Notes under the pieces: generated by a model
What the model was told of the DNA's origin: nothing
The model's input: the letters and a program-made list of their open reading frames with translations, nothing else
Database searches by the model: none
From: Gonocerus acuteangulatus
Taxonomy: Eukaryota > Arthropoda > Insecta > Hemiptera > Coreidae
Length of the DNA stretch: 64,000 nt
Assembly (NCBI GenBank): GCA_946811695.1
Contig: OX328123.1
Span: 46,847,253 to 46,911,252, forward strand
Reading direction: 5' to 3'
In this document: one piece after another, positions 25,297 through 37,189 of the stretch
Numbering within the stretch: position 1 is the first letter of the stretch
How the letters are laid out: every line of letters starts with the position of its first letter
Position numbers and translations under genes: made by a program

Positions 25297-26055
25297 TACC
25301 CCCCCCCCCAAAATAACGTTAAAAAAAAAGATGCCAAGTTCCGGGCCCATCCAAAAAACAGTTTGCCTATGAAAGTTATGATATCATAGTATTGGGCCAA
25401 GTTTTAGGCCCTTAATACCTTGTCAAGAACCTAATAATACCCTCTCACTTATTTGTGCGTTTCTAACTTGGCAATTTTTTCGTGAATTAATGGTCTGCAT
25501 GCCGATCGGATTTATTATAAAGTTTCTGGCATTTAAAGATTCAGGCTCATAGGGTAATGATTCGGAGTTGTTATAAACTTTGATGACTTAAAACGATCGG
25601 GGTTGAATGAACTCAATGTAAGTAAAAACGGTCATTATAACAAAAACTGGCCAAGTTGGAAATGCACAAATGAGTGAGTGGGGATACCCTTGACAAGGTA
25701 TTATGGGCCTGAAACTTGGAAACCAATAATATAATATTATAACTTATATAGGCAAACTGTTTTCGGGAGGGGCCTGGCTCTTCGCCTCTTTTTTTCAATG
25801 TTAGTTTTTTTCTTGAGAGGGGGGATATCAATACATTTTGTGAGTGAAGTTTGATTTGTGCCCTCGACGTTTGTGTTGAGGAGAATACCACGGTGACGTG
25901 TTACTTGGTATTGCTTTGAGCTGTTTGTCGGGTATATTTGCGTGTATACGAAAAGCCCTTTTGTTTTAGGTTCTCCCTACCGAGACAATTCATTTGATAA
26001 CCCAAATGATGGGTTTCCGAAATAGTTACAAGTACAAAACGGGCACAACTTTTCA
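25297..26055. repeat. foldback repeat with arms of about 180 bp
   Basis: Left arm about 25297-25480 and right arm about 25640-25825 are inverted copies (CCAAGTTTTAGGCCC ... TTGTCAAGAACC against TTGACAAGGTATTATGGGCC). A single arm recurs at 42735-43020. Runs of C or G sit near the arm ends. Family unknown. Confidence 0.6.
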
Positions 26056-26777
26056 AGATTTTTAGATTCTTGCCTTTAATAGCACCCTAAAGTCAATCAT
26101 CCTGAAAAACAAGTCTCCAGCATTTCGGGGCGTGCCTAATAATTTTGATGAATGATTTAGTCAGTCAGTGAGTCGTAGAAATTCCGTTTTTCCATCGCAA
26201 ATCTCAGAAACGCACCAATGTAGAATTATGAAATTTTACTCACATCTATTAGTAGGATAATACCTCTGTAAAAAAGTATCATAAGTTTCTCTTTAACTGG
26301 TTTAAAATTATGATAGGGTAGAAATCGGCTCTTATAGGGTTTGTAATATACAGTGTGCGTAGGGCGGGACTTGGCCTGAAGCACTACCGTGCGGATAGAG
26401 GTTTCTCGGTATTAGTTTTACGACACTTCTTTTTCTGTAAACTTCTGAACGTGGGCAGTATTTTAAGAAGAGCTATTTATATACTGTAGTGCTTGCAAAG
26501 TCGAAATGAATAGAATTTATAAATAAAACCTTACTAATAATATACTAATAGTCTGTCGTAATAACCTATTTGTTAATGAAATCGTTTTTTTATTTTTTTT
26601 TTAGCAGGTCGTTAAAAATAGTATTATTCTGAATAATGAAAAGCGTTTTATTTTCCTTTCGTATAGATATTTTCTTTTACTTTGTTTCAGATGATTTAAA
26701 CTGAGGTACTCTATAAACTTTGTTTTAAGGAAATTTAAGAAGTTTTTAAAAATCTCACTTTATTTTCTTTGCCAAGT

Positions 26778-26784
<7 letters not shown>

Positions 26785-26828
<44 letters not shown>
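26785..26828. repeat. (TA)n microsatellite
   Basis: About 22 TA units. A second tract lies at 27084-27140. Confidence 0.95.
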
Positions 26829-26837
<9 letters not shown>

Positions 26838-27080
26838 TACATAAAATACGATGAGTATTGATCTATTTCAGGAATTGATTGAAACAATAAGTTTCCACAC
26901 TACGAATATCCATTAAGTCTTTTTTACAAGAACTGCGACATTTTATCGTCATTCTGTGATAAATCTTATTAAATAATAAGATAATAAGGATAATATAATA
27001 AAAGGATAATGTATTCTATATTAACATCTGTTCTGTTATCATTAGAACATATGTTTCTCATAGACTTGGAATGGTTATTG

Positions 27081-27144
<64 letters not shown>

Positions 27145-27303
27145 CACCAATTATTTTTTTTACCAAATAATTTTTTTTCCTCATCATCCCATCATTTCCA
27201 TCGTAACCGTCCTCTTATTTTGTAGCAAAATTGCATCAGTAATTATCGAATAGGTACCTGCATAATGGATATTCTGTTTTTCAATTAGCCTTCTTCCCTA
27301 CAA

Positions 27304-27345
27304 AACGTCCAACTCGCAGAAACTGCGTCATCTCAGCGCGGTTCC
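27304..27345 (-). repeat. solo Helentron-like 3' end
   Basis: On the minus strand GGAACCGCGCTGAGATGAC precedes hairpin GCAG-TTT-CTGC and GAGTTGGACG. This is the 3' end type of the element at 47846-51112. I found no matching 5' end to its right. Confidence 0.5.
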
Positions 27346-28657
27346 ACTAGTAAAAGAATGCACACAGTTATTCGTAGGTTTCTCATCTTCCGTGAAAAAT
27401 ATAAAATAAAATCTCGAAGAGAAGGAAGATTTAAGGCGACACAACAGAAAACTGACAGTATCCTCAGCGGTAATCCACTACCCCTATCTTATCCATGTTC
27501 CCTCTTGGAAAACACTATTACCAATATGTCTCTTAACATAATCTCACCTTTACTACAATATTCATTTTACATTCAATTAATACTTAAAAAAATAAACAAT
27601 TAAAACGTGAGGAAAACAGAGACTAAAACTCCTTCAAAAGAACAAAACTAATACTTTCGAGGTCTTTACCACTTATTTCCCTGCGAAATGTAAGATTTTT
27701 TTTCTTCTAATAATTCCTTAGCTCCAAACAGAACTAGAATTTAAACATCTTAGTTAAAAGAATTTCCATCACGTAGAAAATATTTTAACTGAATCCCACG
27801 ATTCCTAGTGCACGGGTACGGCTACAGATATCGCCTTAAAAATGGTTCCATCCGTTTTCCTGCGTAAGGGAACCTATAAAACGAATACCTACATGCATGT
27901 TAAATTGAATGATTTCTTTTACTCAAAAAAAACATATTCCGGTGGACCTTCCTATATATATATATATACGCCCACAGACACATAATTTTGTGATTCGGAA
28001 TGTTCGCAGAGATTTCAAAATAAGGTTTTATTTTCATTCTTTCAACTTGTAATGTATACAAAGGCTATTTTCGTAAATATATCTGTAATCCTCAAATTTC
28101 CCGGTTTATAGCCTAATTTTAGATACGCCGTAAAAAAAATATATATTTTTTTTCTAAATACGTTCAACAGGTTTTTTTGTCGTTGAGATGTCGCTTATTA
28201 GTAAATTAGGAGGCTTAAATTTTCTCCTTGGTGTTAATGTGTTTCTAAGGTTGAAATACTTAGGGCAGCGGCGCAGTAAGTGTTCCAGGTCATCTTCTAG
28301 TATGTACAGTTTGTACATTCATTATCAGTATCTATTTTTCCTCTTTTACGATAGATGTAATGATTAAGCATAATTTTTTTTATAGTAGTAATTGTAAGGT
28401 AATCGTTTTTAATGTATAACTATTTTGGTTTGTAGGAAACTATTTGTTCTGTGAACTTTAGTGTATATGGAAAATTAGAATGTAGAGCGAACGTTCTCTA
28501 ATCTTGTCATGTCAATTATTATTATACATTTACTAGCTGACCCGTCAAACGTTGTTTTGCCGTATACATCGTTTCTAGTGAATATTTTGGTCGTGAAATA
28601 ATAATCCCGTTCGCGTGTGTTAATCACGAACCGGCGCGTCTAATAGTTGTCTTTCTT

Positions 28658-28852
28658 CTAATAGTTTTTTTGATTTCCTTCAGCTCGTGCTTCTTCTGAT
28701 TGGGATTCATTAAATTGCGCCATGCTCAAACGCACTTCTGCACTATCGTGTCGGATTTCTGTCTGTCTGTTCTCTGGGCATATTATATTTCGCATGAGTG
28801 TGGTTTTTTTCGTTGTACGGCCCAAATTGGGCCCTTTGCGTATTACTGGCAT
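28658..28852 (-). pseudogene. Helitron protein N-terminal fragment
   Basis: A 64-codon ATG-started frame on the Helitron's own strand reads MPVIRKGPNLGRTTKKTTLM and continues with arginine- and glutamate-rich text (VRLSMAQFNESQSEEARAEG). This resembles the charged N-terminal region ahead of the Helitron-like domain in Rep-helicase proteins. It is far too short to contain Rep or helicase motifs. Resemblance is judged from memory. Confidence 0.5.
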
Positions 28853-29115
28853 TGTTCACTGTACAAAACACACCAATATAAACCAAATCAAAGTAATTAA
28901 TGATAGAAAATGGTATACTGATAATTTTGTTCTGTTATTATTTTAGCTACCTTTCACAATCACAAAACGTTGCGAAGAGATCATATACTAAATAAAACCA
29001 CATTCTATAATTAACGTTCAGTAAATATAAATTCATTTAAGGTAGGGATTGTCGGGGTTCGGTCACTGCTTCTTAATAAAACTATATTTTATCGTGAAAA
29101 TGGTTTTATTGTGCC

Positions 29116-29148
29116 GACGTTTCGGCTTGAACTTCAAGCCTTCATCAG
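29116..29148 (-). ncRNA. hammerhead-like motif, left arm (29 kb)
   Basis: Mirror of the right-arm motif: CTGATGA, stem-loop, GAAA, CGTC. Confidence 0.5.
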
Positions 29149-29215
29149 GGCTGAAAAAACAAGTAGGACATATTTAACACTAATATCTACACATATCTAT
29201 CTAAATATACCTAAC

Positions 29216-29472
<257 letters not shown>

Positions 29473-29536
29473 AGGTATATTTAGATAGATATGTGTAGAT
29501 ATTAGTGTTAAATATGTCCTACTTGTTTTTTCAGCC

Positions 29537-29569
29537 CTGATGAAGGCTTGAAGTTCAAGCCGAAACGTC
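29537..29569 (+). ncRNA. hammerhead-like motif, right arm (29 kb)
   Basis: It has the canonical CTGATGA core, stem GGCTTG/CAAGCC with loop AAGTT, then GAAA and CGTC. This is the best match in the window to the hammerhead consensus. Stem III is again two pairs. Confidence 0.6.
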
Positions 29570-30221
29570 GGCACAATAAAACCATTTTCACGATAAAATA
29601 TAGTTTTATTAAGAAGCAGTGACCGAACCCCGACAATCCCTACCTTGCATCATCAACGGTCAACGATCTCCTCTCAATAAATTCATTTATTATGATTAAA
29701 GTACTAATATCTATTAAAAAATAGGGATTGGTGATATAATAGTGAAAATTTAGGGTTGTATGTATTTTTTAATGCCAAATCATAAAAAAAAAAAAAAAAA
29801 AGATTTTGTCCAAAAAATAAAAAATTTTTTTTTTGGGGTGGACCACCCTTATTACTTAGGGCTATGAAAATTAATTTACAACCTATTTCAGACCTACCGA
29901 GTACACACACAAAATTTCATAAAAATCGGTCTAGCTGTTTCGGAGGAGTTCGGCAAGAAACACTGTGACAGGAGAATTTTATATAATAGATGTATTAAAT
30001 TATAAAATTAAAAAGCATTAATGAATGTTTTGTCGTTTATTATTGTTTTAAGAAGCTATCATGTGACAGAAGTTCACTGAAGTCTATGGGCATAATGTAA
30101 ATGCTCTCTTACTGTACTGTACCTTGAGTCGAGTAAATGCTTCATTGCGAGTATTTCCTGGCTTGGCCCATGAACCGACTTAACCTGTCTTACAATTATA
30201 TTTGTAAGAAATTACAATAAC

Positions 30222-30410
30222 GGGTCTCCCCGTGGTCTTGTGGCTAACGCCTTGGATTCTCGTGTGGAAGATGGGGGTTCGAGTCCCACCTGCATCAGGA
30301 ATTTTCTTATCTTACGGCTCGTTTTAAAAATTCCTCACTGCGCCAAGGATGTTGGCGCTAATGGCCCAGACGTCGTTGAGCCGTACAAAAAAAAAATAAA
30401 TAAAAAAAAT
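30222..30410 (+). repeat. SINE family A, full length
   Basis: The tRNA-like head has GTGGTCTTGTGGCTAACGCC (A box) and GGTTCGAGTCCC (B box). The body has GGCTCGTTTTAAAAATTCC and the tail has TTGGCGCTAATGGCC, then an A-rich tail. It is diverged from the 7.1-kb copy. Confidence 0.75.
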
Positions 30411-30575
30411 AAAGGCACCCAATAAAACAATAAAGGCACCGAGTAAATAAGACTTCTCTTAATGCACCTCTTGTGCAACAGAGTTAACATATTTGTACTA
30501 CGACTTATTAATAGCGTTGTATTAGATTTAGCACAATTAAGGCATTATTGTATCAATTGTCAATTAATTCAGGAG

Positions 30576-30765
30576 GCCCATTGGCCGTGAGTGCTAAGCT
30601 GTAAGCACTCCGTGACTAAGGTCTTCGGTGGGGGCCATTGGGAGCATTGTTTTAAAAAAAAAAAGAAAAGAAAAAGCATTAGCTATTTCTTTGCTAGAAA
30701 AAGGGGTATTAACAAACTGAATTACTTAAAAATGGATGTTAAAAATTTAAATAAATTGAGAATTT
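30576..30765 (+). repeat. SINE family B, third copy
   Basis: Head TTGGCCGTGAGTGCTAAGC, an A-rich middle, and 3' TGGATGTTAAAAATTTAAAT shared with the 6.9- and 34.0-kb copies. The B box is poorly preserved. Confidence 0.5.
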
Positions 30766-30791
30766 AAATGCTCTTTAATTGTATGATACCT

Positions 30792-31046
30792 CATGGGCGT
30801 ATATAAGAAATTTCGATTTGATGGTTAAAAATTGTCGTAAAACCCTTAAAAATAAATTAAATAAGATCACTTAATTCATAAAAAATATTTTATTTTACGT
30901 GTAATAGCGTTTTAGTTGCCTAAAACTATTCCAAGCTCTATATTTTTAGTATTCCATACCCCGGAAATGGGCTCAGCCCCCCCCCCCCCCCCCCCCCCCG
31001 AAATCGTCCCGGCCCCTCCCGAAATTATTTTTTATATACGCCCATG
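30792..31046. mobile_element. hAT-type MITE, CATGGGCG family, copy 2
   Basis: Inverted ends CATGGGCGTATATA and TATATACGCCCATG. Flanking TGATACCT and TGATACTT form an 8-bp duplication with one mismatch. Its internal C run is about 22 bases long, the longest in the family. Confidence 0.8.
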
Positions 31047-31800
31047 TGATACTTAGCGACATTCTTGGCCTGCCTTAACTGTGTTATATCCTTATACAGT
31101 AGTCCTGTTTCTTATTTTAATTTTTATCTTAATTTGAATAAAATAGTTTGAATATTAGCAACGCTTCAGCACAATACATATTAGTATTCGCTTCTCTTGG
31201 CAAGTGTTTTTATGAATATTAGGAACTGCAATATATTTGGCCTTGGAGACAGCTGTTTAAATAATGGAGCCTTCAGCATTATAGTTACGATATTCTTCAT
31301 TAAACTTATTCGAAAAATGATTAGTTTTTATTTTATGTGTTGCCTACTTTTACATTTAGAATACACCGTAGAGAAGGGGAAAGACTTAGGTAATGGCAAA
31401 TTTATGAAAACTGAAAGTACAATGTATTCATCTAATTTGCAATGAGGCTTATGTCCAAACAGTAATTAAAAATGTATTGTTACATTGGTTATCCGAAAAC
31501 AAAATTAATACACTCACTAAAATGTATTGTTACATTGGTTATCCGAAACAAAATTAATACACTCACTAAAAGTAATCATCATTTTTCGTATTGATATAAA
31601 ATCTCTCTTCTTCTTACAAATGACATTCGAGTACCTAGGCAAGGGTACTGTATTACGAGAGTATTTACCCGAATTACAGGGACTTTGCCATCGTAATGTC
31701 TTTCATAAATTGCTTATTTTCCTTAATTTGAAAACCTTAAAACTCTTAATATTTTGCTCTGTCACTTTTCTCAACGTTTGCTGGAAACATAAATTTATAT

Positions 31801-31847
<47 letters not shown>

Positions 31848-32448
31848 TATATAAAACAAATTTAAATACCTGCTGGTATAAAATATTCAAGAACCTCAAC
31901 CCTACTTTACTCGACTTCTGCTCTTGTATAAAGAAATGGTTATTACAAAACTCAAAATGGCCATCCTTATTCCTATTTTTGATCATTGTTAGGACCAACC
32001 TATCGATTGTTTTTTATCTTGTAAAACTATAATTGTAGAACCTAAATTTCTTAAACCTAACGAGACGGCAACCCGCACGATCTTAGACGTCCCTGGTGCG
32101 GACCCCGTCTCACTCTCCTGGCTCCACAGGACGGCATTAAAGTAGTTCTGAGCCTCCTCTGCCCATCTATCCTCATTTCTCCTAATAGACTTTTGTCATT
32201 TCTTTCTTTAAAAAATTGCTGTTACCAGTGAACGGCAGGTTTAAAACCTTTTTATTTTTTAATTTTGTTCAGAATTAAAAAAAAAAATAAATGTAATTAT
32301 TTATTTAAAAAATACCTAGTCAAATATCTCGGCGTTGGTGTAATACTTACGGATAATGATCTGTATGTACACATCAACTGGTAAAACACAAATAAGGCCC
32401 TTCAGAGGGACCCTAACTATGTAAAGGGACCGGGTAGGAGTCGTTTAC
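31047..32448. other. no clear gene; small repeats
   Basis: A 50-bp unit is tandemly duplicated at 31471-31569 and a (TA)n tract lies at 31804-31847. A GC-richer coding-like stretch at about 32000-32195 on the minus strand is treated as a finding. Nothing else is recognisable. Confidence 0.5.
31471..31569. repeat. 50-bp tandem duplication
   Basis: AATGTATTGTTACATTGG starts both units (31471 and 31521); they differ by a single A. Confidence 0.95.
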
Positions 32449-33378
32449 TAGGGATGGGCGATAGTCGATAGTTACTATCGATAGATTTTTTACTTTTTTT
32501 TTTTTTTTTTTTTTTTAGAATTGAAATTCCCATCATTTGGTATTAAATACTGACACTTCTGGTGAATTAAATACTGAAAAGAAAACGTCTGGTGTAAACA
32601 ACCAACTACATAATGTAGCCAGGAAATACCTTTGTGTTCCAGGCTCGTCTGTAGTCTCAGAACGTGTATTTTCAGCCGGTGGAAAAATCATTTCTGAGCA
32701 GCGGAACAGACTGAACCAAAGAAAAGCGGAAATTTTGTTTTTCCATTCAAAAAGTAAAATAGATTGAAATAATAGCACTTTTTTTTTTTTGTGCCACTTG
32801 ATATTATATTCTTTGGAAATGCTTTTTATAAATTTAAATAAATTCGTTTTTCGTTTTAAACCTTTGTACAATCTTATAAATATACCTAATCCTGCAAGTC
32901 TATGACTAAATTAGCAACAACACATCAACTTAGAAAAAAAAAAAAGAGAGAAAAGAGAAGATGTTATGTATTCCATTAAAATAAAAATTATACTTACATT
33001 CACTACCAACATACGGCCAAATACTAAAACCTTATTGACAGACACACAAACCATTATTACAAAGCCAATACTAATACATTACACTCTAAACAAGTTTACA
33101 TAAAACAAATTTAACATTCTTGTATTATTTTATACATGTTCATGTAATATTTTTTAAAAGTTGAATCGCCTAGCCGCTACAACTTATTAAATAATAAATA
33201 AAAAAATAATCCTGCAAGTAATAGATAATTCAATTCAATAACATTAAATTCTTTATTGCACAGGTATGTAAGGAATAGGGGAAGCCACTATCGAATAACT
33301 ATCGATAGTATCGATATATTTTAACCGATAGTATCGACCTATCGACAGTGCTGAACTATCGACTATCGTCCATCCCTA
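32449..33378 (+). mobile_element. hAT element, internally deleted
   Basis: The inverted ends TAGGGATGGGCGATAGTCG and the reverse at 33378 match hAT style. Flanking TCGTTTAC and CCGTTTAT agree at six of eight positions. The subterminal DNA is rich in ATCGAT-type palindromes. A transposase C-terminus lies inside; the rest of the gene is missing. Confidence 0.75.
32537..32770 (+). pseudogene. hAT transposase C-terminal dimerisation region, partial
   Basis: The frame ends at TGA after about 76 codons. It contains VARKYLCVPGSSVVSERVFS followed by AGGKIISEQRNRL and AEILFFHSK, the classic hAT C-terminal dimerisation block. No ATG opens the frame and the catalytic core is absent, so this is a fragment of an originally much longer enzyme. 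Confidence 0.9.
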
Positions 33379-34597
33379 CCGTTTATCCCCATTTAATAGG
33401 CTCAAAATTCATTTTTATTAACTCTAGAGGATATTAACTATTGTGGATCAAAAGAGTGATTTGGGGGGGGGGGGGCGCGAAAAGCTTTCGGTGCCTTGTC
33501 TTTCAGTCCCGAAGCAAAGAAATAGCATTGTCGCGAAAGTGCCTATCATGAGGTATGCAGGTCCGTTGTCACGAAAGTGGCTACCAGTCTCGAATGGTTT
33601 AACAAACTTTACGGAAATCATACAATTACTAACTATTTCCTGTCCTCAAAATCCAACCATCATGCGAAAATGTGTTCAGGGTACTACTATATTGATATCA
33701 TGAACCAATTTCGACTTCTATTGCAATATATTTTATTAAATCGAATTCTTTGTCCTTTCGAAAGCTTAAAACATTTCATAGAATAGGTGTAAACGTAAAT
33801 TTCAACACTTCCAATTCAGCCAGAGAAAATAGTTAAAACAGCTCAAATTTCCTTACGGAGTTTCAAATGCTTTTAGCAATTACGAACATGAGTTTTTAAT
33901 TGTCATATCCCCTTTCTTTAGGGCGAGTGAAGTCGAATTACAAGGCTAAGTTATCGGTAAGAATCCGCTATTTCTAGGACGATGTGTAAAATGACATCTG
34001 TATTTTATTAATCCTAAAATCATAGTTAATAATGTTTCGTAGTTAATAATAATGGACGTTAAAATTTAAATAAATAATCCTAAAATATCATATTGCTGTA
34101 TTATTATTTATTTTTCAGGATTAAGTTTTGTCATATAAGATGTTTATTAAGTTCACGAAGTTTACTAAAATACGGCCTCAGAGGATCTAGTTATGATATC
34201 TCGATAGAACGATTTTTAATGAAATCGTTAACTTTTTGCATTGTTATTTGAATGTTAACCTTATCATGTTTGGAACAAGACCTGTCTCTATATATCTTAA
34301 AAGTGTATTTTTTTTATCGAATAATGGATAAGAAACGAAATACCTCAATGATACAATATGATTACATATATATTTGCGAAAGAATCATTAAATACTCACA
34401 ACTACCTAATTGATTTCGAGTTTAATACTTTTGGGAATTCTAGTGCATTTTCTATTAGGGAACTGGGAAGTTTTTAGATTAGATTAGGTCGTAGCCAGAA
34501 AGTAGGTCTCTGGTTGTCTTGTATAGAAATGATATGATATCTTCAAGAGCATTGAATTTATAATAATAGGACAGGTTGTCCCCATTGCTTTCTATCT
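33379..34597. other. no gene seen
   Basis: A G run at 33464-33475 is followed by GC-richer text to about 33600 that I could not assign. A SINE B 3' tail fragment lies at 34030-34075. Confidence 0.4.
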
Positions 34598-34844
34598 GAG
34601 GGGGGGGGGGGTCTGGGGGGCTGCAGACCCTTCTCGAAATTTGGATTTGATGTTAAAAATTAGTCTTAAAACCCTTAAAAATAAATTAAATTAGATCACT
34701 TAGTTCATAAAAAATATTTTATTTTAGGTGTTCATATTAGGGTTTTAGTTGCCTAAAACTATTCCAAGTTCTGAATTTTTAGTATTCCATACCCCGGAAA
34801 TGATCCCAGCCCCCCCCCGAAAATATTTCCTATATACGCCCATG
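34598..34844. mobile_element. hAT-type MITE, CATGGGCG family, copy 3, left end lost
   Basis: The right end TATATACGCCCATG and the interior AAAACCCTTAAAAATAAATT are intact. The left begins directly at a G run, so its terminal repeat is missing. Confidence 0.7.
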
Positions 34845-34963
34845 TCTCAGTGGCAATAAAGAGGGGAACGATACTTCAAAATCGTATACAGATACAGATT
34901 AACCTTCTTGTAATAATAATAATAATAATAATAATAATGATAAAAATAATAATAATAAAGATC

Positions 34964-35050
34964 GGGGTCTCCCGTAGTCTAGTGGCTAGCGTGCTAGATT
35001 CATAAGCGGGAGATGGTGGGTTCGATCCCCACCGGCGCCAGAAATTTTCT

Positions 35051-35082
<32 letters not shown>
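34964..35082 (+). repeat. SINE family A, head joined to poly(A)
   Basis: The A box (TAGTCTAGTGGCTAG) and B box (GGTTCGATCCC) are intact, but the body is missing and about 30 A follow. Flanks AATAATAAAGATC and AATGATAAAGATC form a 13-bp duplication with one mismatch, placing the insertion inside LINE sequence. Confidence 0.75.
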
Positions 35083-35084
<2 letters not shown>

Positions 35085-35410
35085 ATAAAGATCTGTATAA
35101 GTTAGATTCCGCAAGGATAACAGCTATTATTATATCGGCTAATGGACTCATCCCAAAAACCACAGTCACAGCTACAAAATACTTGAAAATCTCGGAGGAA
35201 CTGATTAAAGACGCACAACAAGCGGTACTGCTCGACACTGCAAGAATAGTTCGAAAATTTTTAAACGAACGCCCGTGACAAGAAACATAAAAATATAATA
35301 ATAATAAAAAAAAACTAACATGAACAACAATTCTTTCGGTTGGCAATAGCCCCCGAAAGAATTTACTCCAGGAAACTGAGAAGACACCCCGTATAATAAT
35401 AATAAAAAGT
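35083..35410 (+). mobile_element. LINE 3' end with (TAA)n tail
   Basis: An ORF2 C-terminus followed by about 120 bp of 3' UTR and TAATAATAATAA. It is 5'-truncated and upstream sequence is (TAA)n (34914-34960). Confidence 0.7.
35089..35278 (+). pseudogene. LINE reverse-transcriptase protein, C-terminal end
   Basis: The frame reads ARITAIIISANGLIPKTTVT, then LKISEELIKDAQQAVLLDTA and RIVRKFLNERP before TGA. This fits the end of LINE ORF2 proteins of the kind ending 'IVISATGLIPK ... LQKAVLLGTARIVRKFL'. Only about 63 residues remain, with no catalytic residues. It was further disrupted by the SINE insertion immediately upstream. The exact clade cannot be fixed. Confidence 0.7.
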
Positions 35411-36506
35411 GCAAGATTACTTATTAGAAGCAATATTTATTTAATTTTTCTATAATATTAATAGTTTTTTTCTTAAGTTCTTTAAAATTGAAACCATTTT
35501 TGAGGACTCATTCGATTTATAGGATGTCTATTTCAAAAACATGTTAACCCTTTGACAAATATTAGTCCACACGTGTGCTTCACAGCATTTTCCTATGAGT
35601 ATGGCTATAATCACAAATGCTTATGTTATGTTCTGTGACTGTAATTATAACAATTTTTTCATGATTACGACTGTAATCACAATTTCTTTCTGTGATTACA
35701 ACTGTAATCACAAAGTTATTATCATAACCTTTATATGATTACGACCTATCATTATTTATTCATTTGCGAGTGAGTTTCTACTTTCACAGTTAGGAGACGA
35801 TACTTGATGCACAGACACATCGAAACGGACGGACGGCGGACAAAAGTGAAAACATTTACGCCCGATCGCATCCCACAAGGCTTCCGCTATTAATATTCCG
35901 TCTTCCACATGTGTGTTGTTGTGTATGTGTGTGAACACTAGATGTTTGCTACTCTGTATGCATGCGCGGCTGTATGTATTACGCATAAATTACTACACCG
36001 ACTCATGGAGGCCAGCGACACTTGCATTCAGTTACAATTCCAACTGAAACCTTTGTTAAAGAGTTTGCAGTCGTTTCATGTGTTAAGTTGCATCAAATAC
36101 ATTACTCGATTATAATTAGTGCGTCCATTGTTCTTGAAATTAATTTTTCATTTAGTAGTTTTGTACGGCGAGAAATAAATCGAGAAAAGATATTTATTAT
36201 GGTTCTTGACATTACCCGAGTTAACTCCTGCTTCAAAAACGAATACAAAAAGAACTCTATGTTACAATAGTTAAAGTAAAAATCATGTAAATGTTTACCT
36301 TAACTGACGATGGCATTAGACATCTGTAAATTTCGAGCCCCCTTGTTAACTCGTTCTTGGGAAAATAGAAACGGCTTCTATACCCAAGATATACCGAGCT
36401 TGATCCTTAATCTGTTTAACATCTCGAGCTATTTCCAAAAGTGGAATAAATGAAATCCGAGCAATTTAAGTCTCACTTTCACCATTTCGTTTTAAAATGA
36501 TTCTTT
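35411..36506. other. non-coding stretch with a cluster of GATTAC palindromes
   Basis: 35604-35750 carries repeated GATTAC/GTAATC palindromes. Around 35755-36050 the DNA is GC-richer, and ATTCAGTT at about 36025 resembles an arthropod initiator. No coding frame is convincing. Confidence 0.4.
35659..35714. promoter_or_regulatory. paired palindromes GTGATTAC-nnnn-GTAATCAC
   Basis: ATGATTACGACTGTAATCAC and GTGATTACAACTGTAATCAC are spaced about 33 bp apart, with half sites at 35604 and 35737. GATTA/TAATC is a homeodomain-type core. Function is inferred only from the pattern. Confidence 0.3.
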
Positions 36507-36514
36507 CTTAGAAT

Positions 36515-36760
36515 CATAGGCGACTCTAGACAAACATTTCTGGGGGGCTAATTTAGTGTGGGCTTACCGCCGTACGTGGGGGAGTAGAATCAACTTTTTT
36601 TAACCAGGCACCTGGAAATCATTAAGGAGGAATTTGATAAACTAAGAACATACATTAATTAGAGCTTATTTGCCTAAACAATTAATTGTTCTAACTTAAT
36701 CGAAACATATTGTAATTTTCATACTGGGGGGCTAAGCCCCCCCCCCTTTAGCCGCCACTG
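36515..36760. mobile_element. hAT-type MITE, second G-rich family
   Basis: CTTAGAAT at 36507-36514 and 36761-36768 is an exact 8-bp duplication. Ends are CATAGGCG and, reversed, CAGTGGCGG. Internal G and C runs lie near both ends. The interior differs from the CATGGGCG family. Confidence 0.75.
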
Positions 36761-37082
36761 CTTAGAATAATCCTTAACGATTTCATGGTTCGCCTATTTG
36801 TCGCTTACACCATTTATTGCTTGAAAAGGTACAATAATTCTAAGTTGTAATAACTCAGTTAGCGGAACACAAATGAATATGGTATTGTTGAACACAAGTT
36901 GCAATTCATCATTTGTGAGGGAAGTTGTATTATAATGTTTTTTCCTTTCATTATATTCAGTTATCCAGTTCTGGAGTTATCTCTTCCTTCTCCTTTACAC
37001 GTCCTTTGAAAGATCTCAAATTCGCATAACTTCTTCGAATAAATCATAAACATTGTGGATTTTCGAAATAATAAGCACAATT

Positions 37083-37189
37083 TTTTATCATCCCACGGCT
37101 CGATGGTAAAATTCCTCGCTGCACCCTGGATGCCGGCGCTAATGACCTAGATGTAGATGCGCCGTAAAAAAAAAGAAAAAAAAAAAAAA
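37083..37189 (+). repeat. SINE family A, 5'-truncated, with target duplication
   Basis: Body and tail only (CACGGCTCGATGG, CCTCGCTGCACCCTGGATG, GATGCGCCGT plus poly(A)). AAGCACAATT flanks it at 37073-37082 and 37190-37199. Confidence 0.85.

Noticed and set aside
28700..28946. Plus-strand frames of 66 and 74 codons
   Set aside because: Antisense to the Helitron protein fragment, whose strand agrees with the element ends.
34964..35038. tRNA gene
   Set aside because: A and B boxes are good, but the anticodon stem does not pair and poly(A) follows. The same head recurs in longer SINEs.
35050..35433. 127-codon minus-strand frame
   Set aside because: Antisense of the LINE C-terminal coding sequence and the SINE poly(A).
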